From positions 62,001 to 126,000 of the forward strand of contig CANSAF010000001.1 in the NCBI GenBank assembly GCA_947644645.1: 64,000 nt of DNA, written 5' to 3'. The translations under genes were made by a program, and so were the position numbers. This stretch comes from an uncultured Sporosarcina sp. (lineage in GTDB: Bacteria; Bacillota; Bacilli; Bacillales_A; Planococcaceae). The stretch's first letter is position 1, and each line of letters begins with the position of its first letter. Shown piece by piece: positions 44,986 through 54,373 of this stretch. The notes beneath the pieces are model-generated. The model ran no database searches, had not been told where the DNA came from, and saw nothing but the letters and a program-made list of their open reading frames with translations.

Positions 44986-45684
44986 ATGATAGAAGTATTG
45001 AATTTAAGCCATTCTTTCCAAATCGGAAAAAAAGGTAAAGAAAAAAACATTCCAGTATTAAATGATATTGATTTTACTGTTAAAAAAGGTGAGATTGTTT
45101 CGATTGTAGGAAAAAGTGGTTCAGGAAAATCGACTTTTCTACATATATTAGCAGGATTTATTGTTCCACAAAAAGGCCATATTTTAATTCGAGAAACAGA
45201 AACTTCTGCATTTAATGAAGTAGAAAGTGCAGCCTTTAGACTTGAAAACTTTGGTTTTATCTTTCAAAACTTTCAACTGATGCCTGGACTGAATGCATTT
45301 GAAAATATTGAATTACCATTAAAACTAAAAGGCATAGAAAAAACGGAAAGACGCCGGAAAGTGAGTGCCCTGATGCAAGAAGTTGGCTTAGATCATGTGG
45401 GAGATCATTATCCAAACGAATTATCAGGTGGTCAACAACAAAGGGTAAGTATTGCGCGTGCGCTTATTACAGATCCCCCAATTATTTTTGCAGATGAACC
45501 GACAGGAAGTTTAGATTCAGAAACAGAACAAGACGTTTTGTTATTAATCCAATCGCTGAATAAGTTACGCGGGATTACTTTTGTCATGATTACACATGAT
45601 GAAGAAGTGGCGCATGTTGCGGATCGAATGTATACGATGCATGACGGTCGCTTAGTGGAAGGAAGTGTTCAACATGCAATTTAA
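44986..45684 (+). CDS. ABC transporter ATP-binding protein (LolD/MacB type)
   Basis: A 232-residue ATPase with Walker A GKSGSGKST, Q-loop FIFQNFQLMPGLNAFEN, signature LSGGQQQRVSIARAL, Walker B IIFADEPTGSLD and H-loop ITHDEEV. This is the mechanotransmission class paired with FtsX/MacB permeases. The ATG at 44986 follows AAAGGAG. It overlaps the permease gene by 11 bases. Confidence 0.9.
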   Translation: MIEVLNLSHSFQIGKKGKEKNIPVLNDIDFTVKKGEIVSIVGKSGSGKSTFLHILAGFIVPQKGHILIRETETSAFNEVESAAFRLENFGFIFQNFQLMPGLNAFENIELPLKLKGIEKTERRRKVSALMQEVGLDHVGDHYPNELSGGQQQRVSIARALITDPPIIFADEPTGSLDSETEQDVLLLIQSLNKLRGITFVMITHDEEVAHVADRMYTMHDGRLVEGSVQHAI

Positions 45685-46948
45685 AGATCAAATCGATTTT
45701 GTGCGCCAGCATATTAAGAAAAATAGATTACGTGTATTTATGACGATTTTAGCAGCAACAATGGGAACGGCATTTTTAATCGTTCTTGCATCGGTCGGTT
45801 TTGGTTTGCATGATACACTTCGAGGAGAAATGCTATCGAATCGTTTAGTGACGGAGATTCAAGTACATGGAAGTGATGAGGCAGAAGAACCGGAGAAACA
45901 AGTTGATAAGTTTAAAGCAATGGAAAATGTGAAAGCAGTCCTAGACCAACAAAAATTAGGCACATATCCCAAAATAATGCTTGGAGATTTCGAAGGCTAT
46001 TTTGAATTTGTCGTTTCAGATTTTAAAGAAGAGGCAAAAGTTGGTTTTGAATTAAATAAGGGAAGATTACCTGAAAACGATTCTGAAGTTGTAGTGGGCA
46101 GTCATTTTGCAACGTATTTACAAAATACTACTGAAGTAAAAGAAGGCGAAGAAATGCCTACATATGAAGGAGATTTAATCGGTCAAACAATTACGTTTGA
46201 GATTGAAAATAATGAAGGTGATTTGGCAGAAGAAAAACTAGAATTTACCGTTGTAGGTATTGGAAAAGAGCCAACGAGAGAATGGGTAATGGACGGGCGA
46301 GTTTTTGCGGATGCTTCCATAATTCCTAAAATTGAAGAGCTCTATCAGACGAGCGAAGAGGAACAGTTTAGTCTTTTTTATCATAGTATAATGGTTTACG
46401 CAGACAAATTGGAAAATGTCAGTCAGATTGCGAAAGCGATTGAAGAAGATGGTTTTTATACGTATTCGGTTGCGAGTGAGTTAGAACAATTGGATGTCTT
46501 TTTCTTAGCTTTAAAAGCGGGACTAATTTTTGTAGGAACGATTGCGATTTTAATCGCTTCAATCGGTATATTCAATACGATGACGATGGCGGTTACAGAA
46601 CGTACGCGTGAGATTGGTGTGATGAAAGCGATCGGGGCAAATCCAAAATTGATTCAAAGACTCTTTATCATGGAAAGTGCTTGGATTGGGATTATCGGAA
46701 CAATCATTGCGATTATTATTTCGTATGGTGTAAGCATTATCGCCAATTATTTATTGCCAATTATCGTGACTTCTGCTTTAGGCGGGGAAGACTCAAGTGA
46801 ATTAAATATCGTATTCTCAGTGATTCCGTGGCAATTAATTGTCATCGCATCGTGCATCAGTATTGGTGTAGCAGTGATTTCAGGATGGCGACCAGCACGA
46901 AAAGCAACGAATATCGATGTAATTCAGGCGTTAAGACAGGAATTATAA
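45674..46948 (+). CDS. MacB/FtsX-type ABC permease
   Basis: A 424-residue permease with an N-terminal span (about 20-42), a large extracellular MacB_PCD domain (about 45-270) and three C-terminal spans (about 280-400). The motif NTMTMAVTERTREIGVMKAIGA is the usual FtsX coupling region. No accessory two-component genes are adjacent, so the substrate (peptide, antibiotic or lipoprotein signal) is open. A GTG at 45665 is an alternative start. Confidence 0.88.
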   Translation: MQFKDQIDFVRQHIKKNRLRVFMTILAATMGTAFLIVLASVGFGLHDTLRGEMLSNRLVTEIQVHGSDEAEEPEKQVDKFKAMENVKAVLDQQKLGTYPKIMLGDFEGYFEFVVSDFKEEAKVGFELNKGRLPENDSEVVVGSHFATYLQNTTEVKEGEEMPTYEGDLIGQTITFEIENNEGDLAEEKLEFTVVGIGKEPTREWVMDGRVFADASIIPKIEELYQTSEEEQFSLFYHSIMVYADKLENVSQIAKAIEEDGFYTYSVASELEQLDVFFLALKAGLIFVGTIAILIASIGIFNTMTMAVTERTREIGVMKAIGANPKLIQRLFIMESAWIGIIGTIIAIIISYGVSIIANYLLPIIVTSALGGEDSSELNIVFSVIPWQLIVIASCISIGVAVISGWRPARKATNIDVIQALRQEL

Positions 46949-46973
46949 TTAAAAAGAGTCGGAAAAGACTTGG

Positions 46974-47022
46974 TGAAAAGTGCATGAAATCAAATTTCAA
47001 ATCTTGATTCATGTGCTTTTCT
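46974..47022 (+). terminator. Terminator of the MacB-like operon
   Basis: GAAAAGTGCATGAAATCAA pairs with TTGATTCATGTGCTTTTC and is followed by TTTCTG. Its core TGCATGAAATCAA recurs in the terminator at 57511. Confidence 0.82.
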
Positions 47023-47242
47023 TTCTGAATAATTGTCAAGTTTTGATGGTTTATTTACTTATATCCCAGTTTTTTATAAGAATTTTACATAGATAAATGC
47101 TTGGCGATGAAAGTCTAATATTTGTTATGTTTAAGTTATTGAATTATTATATTTAAGTCTATATGTATAGTAGTGTGAGAAGGGCGAACGAATCGCACTA
47201 TAATTCGCTCGCTCTCCTCGATTTTATTTTATAACGGATAAC

Positions 47243-48853
47243 CTAGTTATTTTCCTTATAAATAAAATAATCAAAATCTGCATATCTATTTTGTCCGGAA
47301 GTATCTTGACATTGCATGCCGACAAAAGCGCCAGTGAAAAAGCCTCCACCTTGGATATAGTCGTCCGAAAGTTTATGAGACTGGAACTGGATAGGAATTG
47401 TATGCCAATCTTTACCATCAAATGAATAAGCGTATTCATATATATTCTCTTGTACGTCTACTTTTAAATAAATATCTTCTATATGTTCAGGGATAGGGAT
47501 TTCATTGCCCTGTAACGGTTGATCAAAAACAAAGTTATCGCATGTATTTACTTCTAAAATTCTCCCTTTATCTTCATGCCATGTGATTTGTAGACTAGTC
47601 CAATTCTCAGTATTATAGTAATTGACTAATCCAGCAGCTTGTTGGAAAGAATCAGGTCGAAATTTAACTTTTGTTTCCGCGATGAAATTAAAACTTTGCC
47701 AACGTCTTGCAATAAAAGCTTGGGTAAATTTTGATGTTAATGATTCTTTCCCATAAAGTCGCAAATGACCTGGATTATCTGTCAATGATAAAACTTCTTT
47801 GCCTAAAGGGATACGTAGTGATTGAAAATGATTGTTTAGTGTATCCGTATCAAAATCATCTTTTTCATCATAGTCTTTCTCCCAAACAACTTCTTTAATC
47901 GCAGGTCCTTCAATTTCTAAAGAAGGTTCATTGCCACCAACGACGTAAGGCCAGTCATTTTTCCACTCTAAACGTTGAATCGCAGTCTCTCTTCCAAGCG
48001 GACAGTATCCACGACTATCCAAGATAGGCTGATTGTTTTGTGGCAAAGGTCTTCCTGTTAAATGGGCTAAGAACCATTCATCCGTATGAGTATGTACGAT
48101 GGATGCATGCCCAGACTTTTGCAGTGGATTTCTTGGAGAATCCCAAGACGTAATTAATGGATTTTCAGGATGGACTTCATAAGGACCCCATAAGTTTTTT
48201 GACCTTGCGATTGTCGCAGCGTGATGATATCTAGTACCGCCTTCCGCTGTTAATAAATAATAGTATTCATTAATTTTATAAATATGAGGTGCCTCAACTA
48301 ACTTAATATCTGTACCTTCAAAAATGATTTTTGCATCTCCAATGAGTCTTTGCTTTTCAACATCATACTCCTGTAAAACAATCCCATAAAAGTTATGATG
48401 GTTCAGTCGATGATCCCAATACATATTGGCTAAATATTTTTTGCCGTCAGCGTCATGATACAAAGAGGGATCGAAACCAGAACTATTTAAATAGATTGGT
48501 TCAGACCATTCACCGTCAATCGTGTCACAAGTCACAAGGTAATTATGACAGTCTTTCCACTGTCCTTCAGTAACTTTAACGTCTGTGTAAATGAGCCAAA
48601 ACTTTCCATCGTTGTATGAAAGCTGAGGCGCCCAAACACCGCCAGAATTCGGATTGCCTAACATGTTTAATTGACTTGTTCTTGTAAGGGGCCTTGTCGC
48701 CAGTCGCCAGTTTTTCAAGTCCTTTGAGTGATAGATTCCAACACCAGGAAACCACTCGAATGTTGAAACGGCAATATAATAATCTTCACCTACTCGACAA
48801 ATACTTGGATCTGGATTAAACCCTTTTAGAATTGGATTACGAATCGTAGCCAT
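47243..48853 (-). CDS. xynB: GH43 beta-xylosidase
   Basis: A 536-residue cytosolic enzyme without signal peptide that releases xylose from xylo-oligosaccharides. The five-bladed propeller (about 5-310) has the catalytic base in FNPDPSIC (Asp15). The pKa-tuning Asp is in [10 protein letters not shown] (about 128) and the acid Glu in VEAPHIYK (about 187). A C-terminal beta-sandwich (about 330-535) completes the GH43_11 layout. The length matches B. subtilis XynB. It has its own promoter with XylR operator and a cre-like site. Confidence 0.95.
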   Translation of the reverse strand: MATIRNPILKGFNPDPSICRVGEDYYIAVSTFEWFPGVGIYHSKDLKNWRLATRPLTRTSQLNMLGNPNSGGVWAPQLSYNDGKFWLIYTDVKVTEGQWKDCHNYLVTCDTIDGEWSEPIYLNSSGFDPSLYHDADGKKYLANMYWDHRLNHHNFYGIVLQEYDVEKQRLIGDAKIIFEGTDIKLVEAPHIYKINEYYYLLTAEGGTRYHHAATIARSKNLWGPYEVHPENPLITSWDSPRNPLQKSGHASIVHTHTDEWFLAHLTGRPLPQNNQPILDSRGYCPLGRETAIQRLEWKNDWPYVVGGNEPSLEIEGPAIKEVVWEKDYDEKDDFDTDTLNNHFQSLRIPLGKEVLSLTDNPGHLRLYGKESLTSKFTQAFIARRWQSFNFIAETKVKFRPDSFQQAAGLVNYYNTENWTSLQITWHEDKGRILEVNTCDNFVFDQPLQGNEIPIPEHIEDIYLKVDVQENIYEYAYSFDGKDWHTIPIQFQSHKLSDDYIQGGGFFTGAFVGMQCQDTSGQNRYADFDYFIYKENN

Positions 48854-48898
48854 TAATCTCCATCCTTTCCCAACTTATATATTTTTTCTCGATTATGT

Positions 48899-48912
48899 TG
48901 AAAGGGCTTACA
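48899..48912 (-). promoter_or_regulatory. cre-like site in the xynB leader
   Basis: TGAAAGGGCTTACA (plus strand) matches the CcpA consensus at 13 of 14 positions. It lies between the xynB promoter and its start, a roadblock position. Confidence 0.6.
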
Positions 48913-49020
48913 TAAAGGAGAATGAAAAAGTAATGTAATTAGGTTAAATTTCAGGAACTCATCTACTAAAATGATTGACTTGTTATGGTTTATAAAATTT
49001 AGATTACATTACTTTCGTTA

Positions 49021-49049
49021 ATGATATAACACTTTGTTCGATTAGTAAA
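49021..49049 (-). promoter_or_regulatory. Promoter of xynB
   Basis: On the minus strand TTTACT (49049-49044) and TATCAT (49026-49021) with a 17-bp spacer. The -35 lies inside the XylR operator. Confidence 0.65.
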
Positions 49050-49053
49050 CTAA
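49033..49053. promoter_or_regulatory. XylR operator 1 (xynB)
   Basis: A 21-bp element, TTTGTT-CGATTAGTA-AACTAA, aligns without gaps to two other copies at 50317 and 54280. Shared positions give TTTGTT-Y-R-W-T-Y-A-N-T-A-R-A-C-W-A-A. It overlaps the xynB -35 and nearly abuts the xylR stop. Confidence 0.82.
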
Positions 49054-49055
49054 GT

Positions 49056-50243
49056 TTAATTTAATTGATGAATACTGTCTTTTAAAAAGCGTTCAATTGT
49101 GAAAGCGGCTACGCCTAATGGTGTTGATAATGTGTAGTTTTCTGAGAAGTCAATTTGTAAGCCTGATTGTTGGAACCAAAGGCCTTGTCTAGCTACTCTC
49201 TTTTTCAATGGACTAATAATCCATTCTTCTAAAGCGGCAATTTGGTTGCCGATAATGACTTGTTGCGGATTGAACGTATTAATGATGTTATTGATGCCTA
49301 CGCCTAAGTAATCACCAATTTCTTCAAATAATGAAGTGGCTTGTTCATTGTTGTTTCTCGCTAGTGTTAATAAGTTTTCTATAGGAGGCTCATCGTTCAT
49401 TGGAATTATAAGACCTAGTTTCTGTGCATTTCTAATTAAAGCCTGTTCAGAAGCGTATAATTCCCAGCATCCCTCATTGCCGCAACTGCATGTGGCACCA
49501 TTTACTTCAATCGTCATATGACCAAGTTCTCCAGAAAATCCATTATTCCCACGATATAAATCACCATTTAGGAATAATCCGACACCAATTCCAATGCCAG
49601 CACTAATGTAAATAATATCATTAAAGTCTTTTCCTACACCAAACTTTTTCTCACCGTAAGCACCAGCATTGGCTTCGTTTTCTATAATGACTGGAATGTC
49701 ATATTGCTTTTCAATCACATCTTTTAAATCAATGTTTTTCCAATTAAGATTAGGCGCAAGTAAAATGACTTCATCTCTATTTACTGTACCAGGTACGCCT
49801 ATACCAATCCCAATCACCCCGTATTTACTTTCTGGCGCCACTGAGATTAAGTGCGAAATGATTGTAAATATTTTGTCTTCGATTTCTTTGTATGGAAGAT
49901 CATTATAAAGAATCCGTTTTTCTTCGATAATATTCCCACTTAAATCAGTCAAAACACCAAGTAAATAATTAACCCCTAAATCAATCCCAATGGAATAACC
50001 CGCTTTATTATTAAATAAAAGCATGACGGGTCTTCTACCACCGCTAGACTCACCAGGACCAGATTCATAAATGAGTTCTGCCTCTAATAACTCGTTGACT
50101 AACGCTGATACGGTTCCTTTATTAAGTCCTGATTTTTTAGCAATGTCTGCTCTTGAAATAATCTCTTCGCTAATAATTTTATCTAGCACTAATGATTTGT
50201 TTTGTTTTTTAACAACATCTAAGTTCCAAGTTTTATTTTGCAT
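49056..50243 (-). CDS. xylR: Xylose-responsive repressor XylR (ROK family)
   Basis: A 395-residue repressor. The N-terminal winged HTH is at about 20-75 (RADIAKKSGLNKGTVSALV, SSGGRRPVM). The ROK domain begins SIGIDLGVNYLLGVLTD and carries the zinc motif CSCGNEGCWE (about 255). ROK XylRs bind xylO and let go when xylose is present. It sits between its two main targets, xynB behind it and the importer operon divergent in front. Confidence 0.94.
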   Translation of the reverse strand: MQNKTWNLDVVKKQNKSLVLDKIISEEIISRADIAKKSGLNKGTVSALVNELLEAELIYESGPGESSGGRRPVMLLFNNKAGYSIGIDLGVNYLLGVLTDLSGNIIEEKRILYNDLPYKEIEDKIFTIISHLISVAPESKYGVIGIGIGVPGTVNRDEVILLAPNLNWKNIDLKDVIEKQYDIPVIIENEANAGAYGEKKFGVGKDFNDIIYISAGIGIGVGLFLNGDLYRGNNGFSGELGHMTIEVNGATCSCGNEGCWELYASEQALIRNAQKLGLIIPMNDEPPIENLLTLARNNNEQATSLFEEIGDYLGVGINNIINTFNPQQVIIGNQIAALEEWIISPLKKRVARQGLWFQQSGLQIDFSENYTLSTPLGVAAFTIERFLKDSIHQLN

Positions 50244-50316
50244 CGATTATTCACTCATCCCTTTCTTTCCGTTATTCTAACAAAAAAAAGTGATATTTGA
50301 TATAGATTGAAAAAAC

Positions 50317-50337
50317 TTTGTTTATTCACTAGACTAA
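50317..50337. promoter_or_regulatory. XylR operator 2 (importer operon)
   Basis: TTTGTT-TATTCACTA-GACTAA, aligned gap-free with the copies at 49033 and 54280. It covers the -35 (TAGACT) of the importer promoter and lies in the xylR upstream region, so it could also act on xylR. Confidence 0.82.
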
Positions 50338-50371
50338 CAAGTTGTGTTTTGTTACAATGAAAACGCATACA
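50330..50371 (+). promoter_or_regulatory. Promoter and cre of the xylo-oligosaccharide importer operon
   Basis: TAGACT (50330-50335) and TACAAT (50353-50358) with a 17-bp spacer. A cre-like site TGAAAACGCATACA at 50358-50371 (13 of 14 consensus positions) overlaps the expected start site. Confidence 0.7.
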
Positions 50372-50419
50372 AAAAGTATTGCAAATTTTAAAACAATAAA
50401 AACAAAGGGGGATGGAAAG

Positions 50420-51703
50420 ATGAAAAGAAGGTTGTTCACGACATTATTACTTTCACTAGCTGTGACATTACTGTTAGTCGGTTGCTCAGAGTCAAGCACA
50501 TCATCCAGTGATAATGAAATTAAGTTTATGCATTTATGGCCGGAAGGGAGTTCTAAGCATCATTATGAAATTGTAAATGAGATTATTGCTGATTTTGAGG
50601 CAGAGAACGAAGGCGTTAAAGTAGATTTAGAAGTGCTAAGTAATGAGCAATATAAGGACAAGTTAAAAGTTTTATCAACTTCAAAAGAATTGCCGGATGT
50701 TGGAATGACATGGGCGGCTGGATTTTTAGAACCCTATGTCGGCGGGAATATGTTCGCATCATTAGATGATGTAGTAGATGGAGAATTGGCAGATGAGTTT
50801 ATCCCTGGTACGGTCGAGGCTTATGAAATAGATGGGACAACATATGGACTACCGTTAGAATTGAATATTGCTACCCTCTATTATAATACAAAAATGTTTG
50901 AGGAAGCTGGTGTCGAGGCTCCTGAAACTTATGAAGAGTTAATCGATGTCGTCAATGCGTTTAAAGAAGATGGGATTCAGCCAATTGCATTGGGAAATAG
51001 GGATGCTTGGACGGGTTCATTATGGTATATGTATCTAGCAGATCGAATTGGTGGTGGAGCTGCAATCAGCAATGCTATCGATAGATCAGGTAGTTTCGAA
51101 GACTCTGCATTAGTCGAAGCAGCGGAGAAAGTATTAGACCTAGTTGACAAAGATGCTTTTGTAAAAGGATTCAACGGCTTGTCTGACGAGGAAGCAAAAA
51201 GTATGTTTATGAATGAGCAAGCGCCAATGTATTTAATCGCAACATGGGATTTACCTAACTTTACAACAAATGAGGACGTACCACAGGAATTCAGAGATTC
51301 TGTTGAGTATTTGAAATTCCCAACGGTTGATGGAAGTGGGGATATGAATAGCTTTATCGGAGGACCGGGCGTTGGCTTATTTGTTGCTGAGGATTCTAAA
51401 GTGAAGGAAGATGCGAAGAAATTTGCAGCATTCTTTATAAAAGAATGGGGAGAAAAATCAGTTGCGCAAGCGGGCGTAATTCCTGCGACAAAAGTAGATG
51501 CATCATCTCTAGATTTACCACAAATGTATATCGATATTTTGGATGAATTAACGGAAGCCAGCAATATTACATTATTTGCAGATGTTCAAATGAGTCCATC
51601 TGTCGCGCAAGTTCACCTTGACGCAATTCAAGCATTATTCGGCAATGAAATGACAGCTGAAGAATTTGCGAAGATACAAGAAGAAGCACTTTCAAAAGAG
51701 TAA
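50420..51703 (+). CDS. CUT1-family sugar-binding lipoprotein (xylo-oligosaccharide, predicted)
   Basis: A 427-residue extracellular solute-binding protein with lipobox LLLVGC (Cys22) and a Ser-rich linker. The SBP family 1 fold shows GLPLELNIATLYYNTKMFEEAG and ALGNRDAWTGSLWYMYLADR. It delivers sugar to the two permeases downstream. The substrate is inferred from the XylR site and neighbours. The start follows AAAGGGGGATGG. Confidence 0.9.
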   Translation: MKRRLFTTLLLSLAVTLLLVGCSESSTSSSDNEIKFMHLWPEGSSKHHYEIVNEIIADFEAENEGVKVDLEVLSNEQYKDKLKVLSTSKELPDVGMTWAAGFLEPYVGGNMFASLDDVVDGELADEFIPGTVEAYEIDGTTYGLPLELNIATLYYNTKMFEEAGVEAPETYEELIDVVNAFKEDGIQPIALGNRDAWTGSLWYMYLADRIGGGAAISNAIDRSGSFEDSALVEAAEKVLDLVDKDAFVKGFNGLSDEEAKSMFMNEQAPMYLIATWDLPNFTTNEDVPQEFRDSVEYLKFPTVDGSGDMNSFIGGPGVGLFVAEDSKVKEDAKKFAAFFIKEWGEKSVAQAGVIPATKVDASSLDLPQMYIDILDELTEASNITLFADVQMSPSVAQVHLDAIQALFGNEMTAEEFAKIQEEALSKE

Positions 51704-51720
51704 AGAATCTTACTAAAATA

Positions 51721-51758
51721 GAGGGGGACAGCTCCTAAAATGGAATGTCCTCTTCCAT
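51721..51758 (+). promoter_or_regulatory. Intra-operon hairpin after the binding-protein gene
   Basis: GAGGGGGACA can pair (with G-U) with TGTCCTCTTC, without a T tract. Such a hairpin commonly protects or partly terminates the abundant binding-protein mRNA. Confidence 0.5.
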
Positions 51759-51782
51759 CTATTAAGTTATGGGGCGATTATA

Positions 51783-52661
51783 ATGAATAAAGTCATGTCC
51801 AATAGATTATCCATTGCCATATATGTTTTACCAGCCCTATTATTAGTTACGATATTAGTTTTCATTCCATTAATTCTTTCTGCTTATTATGGGTTAATGA
51901 AATGGGACGGCATCGGGGCTATGGAGTTCATTGGTTTAGAAAACTATATTAATGGCATAAAAGATGAAAAGTTTTGGAATAGTGCCTATCATTCTTTTCT
52001 GTTGGCGATCTTTTCAACTTTGAGTTTAGCAGTCTATTTAACAGTATCCCTAATATTGGCATCTAAAATTAAAGGTTCGGATTTGTTCCGAAAGATTTAT
52101 TTGATACCTATGCTATTGTCTTCGGTAGCAATTGCACAATTGTGGATTAAAGTATATAACCCTTCGAATGGGATTCTAAATGCCATTCTGATGAACTTAG
52201 GAGTGAAAAATCCGCCAGCATGGCTTGCAGATCCATCACTTGTGTTACTTGCCATTTTTATTCCAATCTTATGGCAGTATGCTGGCTTTTACATACTCAT
52301 TTATTATGCGGCATTGAAGAACATCCCGGAATCACTAATCGAAGCAGCTAAGATAGATGGGGCAACGCCGACGCAAATTGCATTAAAGATTAAATTACCT
52401 TTAATAAAAGAAGTTGTTGTAGTCACTGTTGTATTAGCCATTGTCGGGTCATTGAAGTATTTCGATTTAATATACGTCATGACTGGAGGGGGACCAAATG
52501 GTGCAAGTGAAGTTATGGCATCTTACATGTACAAACTCGCATTCTCAAGTTATGATTTCGGCTATGGTAGTGCGATTGGTTTCTTGTTATTGGTCATCAC
52601 TTTAATTGTCACGTTCATTATCCGGAAAATAACTGCTACTGATGAGCAAGTAGAGTACTAA
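51783..52661 (+). CDS. CUT1 sugar ABC transporter permease (MalF-like)
   Basis: A 292-residue protein with six membrane segments and the EAA loop ESLIEAAKIDGATPTQIALKI (about residues 180-200), where the ATPase docks. It partners with the permease encoded 16 bp downstream. The start lies after GGGGCGATTATA, a weak ribosome site. Confidence 0.91.
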   Translation: MNKVMSNRLSIAIYVLPALLLVTILVFIPLILSAYYGLMKWDGIGAMEFIGLENYINGIKDEKFWNSAYHSFLLAIFSTLSLAVYLTVSLILASKIKGSDLFRKIYLIPMLLSSVAIAQLWIKVYNPSNGILNAILMNLGVKNPPAWLADPSLVLLAIFIPILWQYAGFYILIYYAALKNIPESLIEAAKIDGATPTQIALKIKLPLIKEVVVVTVVLAIVGSLKYFDLIYVMTGGGPNGASEVMASYMYKLAFSSYDFGYGSAIGFLLLVITLIVTFIIRKITATDEQVEY

Positions 52662-52677
52662 GGGGAGGCTGTTTGTC

Positions 52678-53499
52678 GTGAAACGTTTTGGTTATTTTTT
52701 ACTGTATGTAAGTTTGACAGTGGTCGCACTTTTTCAGCTTGTTCCACTTATATGGCTCTTTTTATTTTCGTTAAAGGATAATAGAGAAATATTTGCCGGA
52801 TCGCCGTTTGCATTGCCATCGGAACTTAGATGGCAAAACTATTTGAAAGTTTGGGAAGGCGGCGTCGGGACATACTTTTTTAATAGTGTTTGGATTACGA
52901 GTTTAGCCATTATTTTAACTGTGTTATTTGCAAGTATGGCCACATTTGCGATCACGAGAATGAAATGGAAATGGAGTGGTTTTGTCCTCGGTCTATTCAT
53001 GGTTGGGCTGATGATACCGATTCACTCGGCTTTAATTCCTTTGTTTAGTATGTTTTTAAAAGTAAACTTAATTGATAACCCAATCTCGATTGTCATTACG
53101 TATACCGCGTATAATTTACCGATTACGATTATGATACTTCTCGGTTTTTATTACACATTGCCACGTGAGATAGAGGAGGCGGCGATTATTGATGGCTGCT
53201 CAATCCATCGTATGTTTTTTCGTATTATACTACCGATGACAACACCGGTAATATCGACTACAGTTGTGATTAATATGATTTACAATTGGAATGAATTTGT
53301 TTTTGTGAATACATTTATTAGTTCCGATAAATACAAAACATTGACGGTCGGCATTCAAAATTTTATTGGTCAATATATGACCGACTGGGGCGCAATTGGT
53401 GCAACTCTTATTATTAGTGTGCTACCAATCATTATCGCCTTTATATTTTTCAGCAATAAAGTTGTGGAAGGAATTTCTTCTAGTGCAGTTAAAGGATAG
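52678..53499 (+). CDS. CUT1 sugar ABC transporter permease (MalG-like)
   Basis: A 273-residue protein with six membrane segments and the EAA loop EIEEAAIIDGCSIHRMFFRI. The GTG start follows AGGGGAGG. No ATPase gene follows, so the importer probably uses a shared MsmX-type ATPase encoded elsewhere, as CUT1 systems of Bacillus do. Confidence 0.91.
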   Translation: MKRFGYFLLYVSLTVVALFQLVPLIWLFLFSLKDNREIFAGSPFALPSELRWQNYLKVWEGGVGTYFFNSVWITSLAIILTVLFASMATFAITRMKWKWSGFVLGLFMVGLMIPIHSALIPLFSMFLKVNLIDNPISIVITYTAYNLPITIMILLGFYYTLPREIEEAAIIDGCSIHRMFFRIILPMTTPVISTTVVINMIYNWNEFVFVNTFISSDKYKTLTVGIQNFIGQYMTDWGAIGATLIISVLPIIIAFIFFSNKVVEGISSSAVKG

Positions 53500-53505
53500 A
53501 CTATT

Positions 53506-53545
53506 AAAAAATCACTCAAGATTTAGTCTTGAGTGATTTTTATTA
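53506..53545. terminator. Bidirectional terminator of the importer operon and DUF624 gene
   Basis: AAAAATCACTCAAGA pairs with TCTTGAGTGATTTTT around TTTAG, with A and T tracts on either side. Confidence 0.92.
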
Positions 53546-53552
53546 TAGAAAT

Positions 53553-54164
53553 TTATTTGGCTGTTTTTGATGTGACTTTAGCAAATACAATTAGGGATTG
53601 CCACATGATCATATAGGCGATTGAACTGCCACCAAATATAAATGCCAAAGCAGGAAATAGCTTCATCAGCACGAGCATGGATGCAAGGCAAATAAGGATA
53701 ATGAGTGTTGACAATGGTTTGGCAAAGATGACTAAAAATGTCGTTTTAATCATTTTAGCTATATTTAAATCAAAGTGGACGAAAGTCGGAAAAACATAAA
53801 ACAGCATTGCAAGAATGATTAACGTAAGAAGAGGAATATATGTCCATCGTATTAACATATCTGAAGTGACAAAGATAAAGTAAAAATCTACCACAATTAT
53901 GATCATAATGAATGAAATCATTAAACCGAGTAAATTGCTTTTTAAAAATTCTTTACGGTAGTAGTTCCAAAACGATGTGAAGACTGGAATTCCAGTTTTA
54001 CGATTTAACCAATCACGACAAATTGCAAACATCGCAGCAGTCGCAGGAAAAAATCCGAAAATGCCTAAACCTACGATTGTGAAAAACACCCATAACACAT
54101 TCAAATAAGCGAGTCTTGTAATCCATTCGGCAATATTATAGAGAACATTTCTTGTTGAATTCAT
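53553..54164 (-). CDS. DUF624 (YesL-like) membrane protein
   Basis: A 203-residue protein with about five membrane segments (VLWVFFTIVGLGIFGFFPAT early) typical of DUF624/YesL. Members are found beside sugar ABC importers and glycosidases, role unknown. It is divergent from xylA, and XylR operator 3 lies in the shared 209-bp intergenic region. This suggests co-regulation. The start follows AGGAGGTGCC. Confidence 0.85.
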   Translation of the reverse strand: MNSTRNVLYNIAEWITRLAYLNVLWVFFTIVGLGIFGFFPATAAMFAICRDWLNRKTGIPVFTSFWNYYRKEFLKSNLLGLMISFIMIIIVVDFYFIFVTSDMLIRWTYIPLLTLIILAMLFYVFPTFVHFDLNIAKMIKTTFLVIFAKPLSTLIILICLASMLVLMKLFPALAFIFGGSSIAYMIMWQSLIVFAKVTSKTAK

Positions 54165-54279
54165 TTGGCACCTCCTAATTAAATTGAGAACAGTTTAATA
54201 CAATTAATTAATGTATCGCCGCAGCGAAAGGATTGGATTGTGAAATATGACTAACTTATTTAAATTATAGACTTAAAAC

Positions 54280-54300
54280 TTTGTTCAATCAATAGACAAA
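54280..54300. promoter_or_regulatory. XylR operator 3 (xylAB, possibly also DUF624)
   Basis: TTTGTT-CAATCAATA-GACAAA, the most symmetric of the three aligned 21-bp copies. It covers the -35 TAGACA of the xylA promoter. Confidence 0.85.
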
Positions 54301-54339
54301 CTAATCTTTCCTGTTATAATAACAATATAAGCGCTTTCA
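54293..54339 (+). promoter_or_regulatory. Promoter and cre of xylAB
   Basis: TAGACA (54293-54298) and a perfect TATAAT (54315-54320), spacer 16 bp. A cre-like site TATAAGCGCTTTCA at 54326-54339 (13 of 14 consensus positions) covers the start site. Confidence 0.78.
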
Positions 54340-54373
54340 TTATTAGCAAAATTTGAAATTGGGGGTAAATAGT

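Noticed and set aside
46949-47242. A transposon end or mobile remnant before the xylose island
   Set aside because: No terminal repeats, target duplication or transposase remnants are visible on either side of the island.
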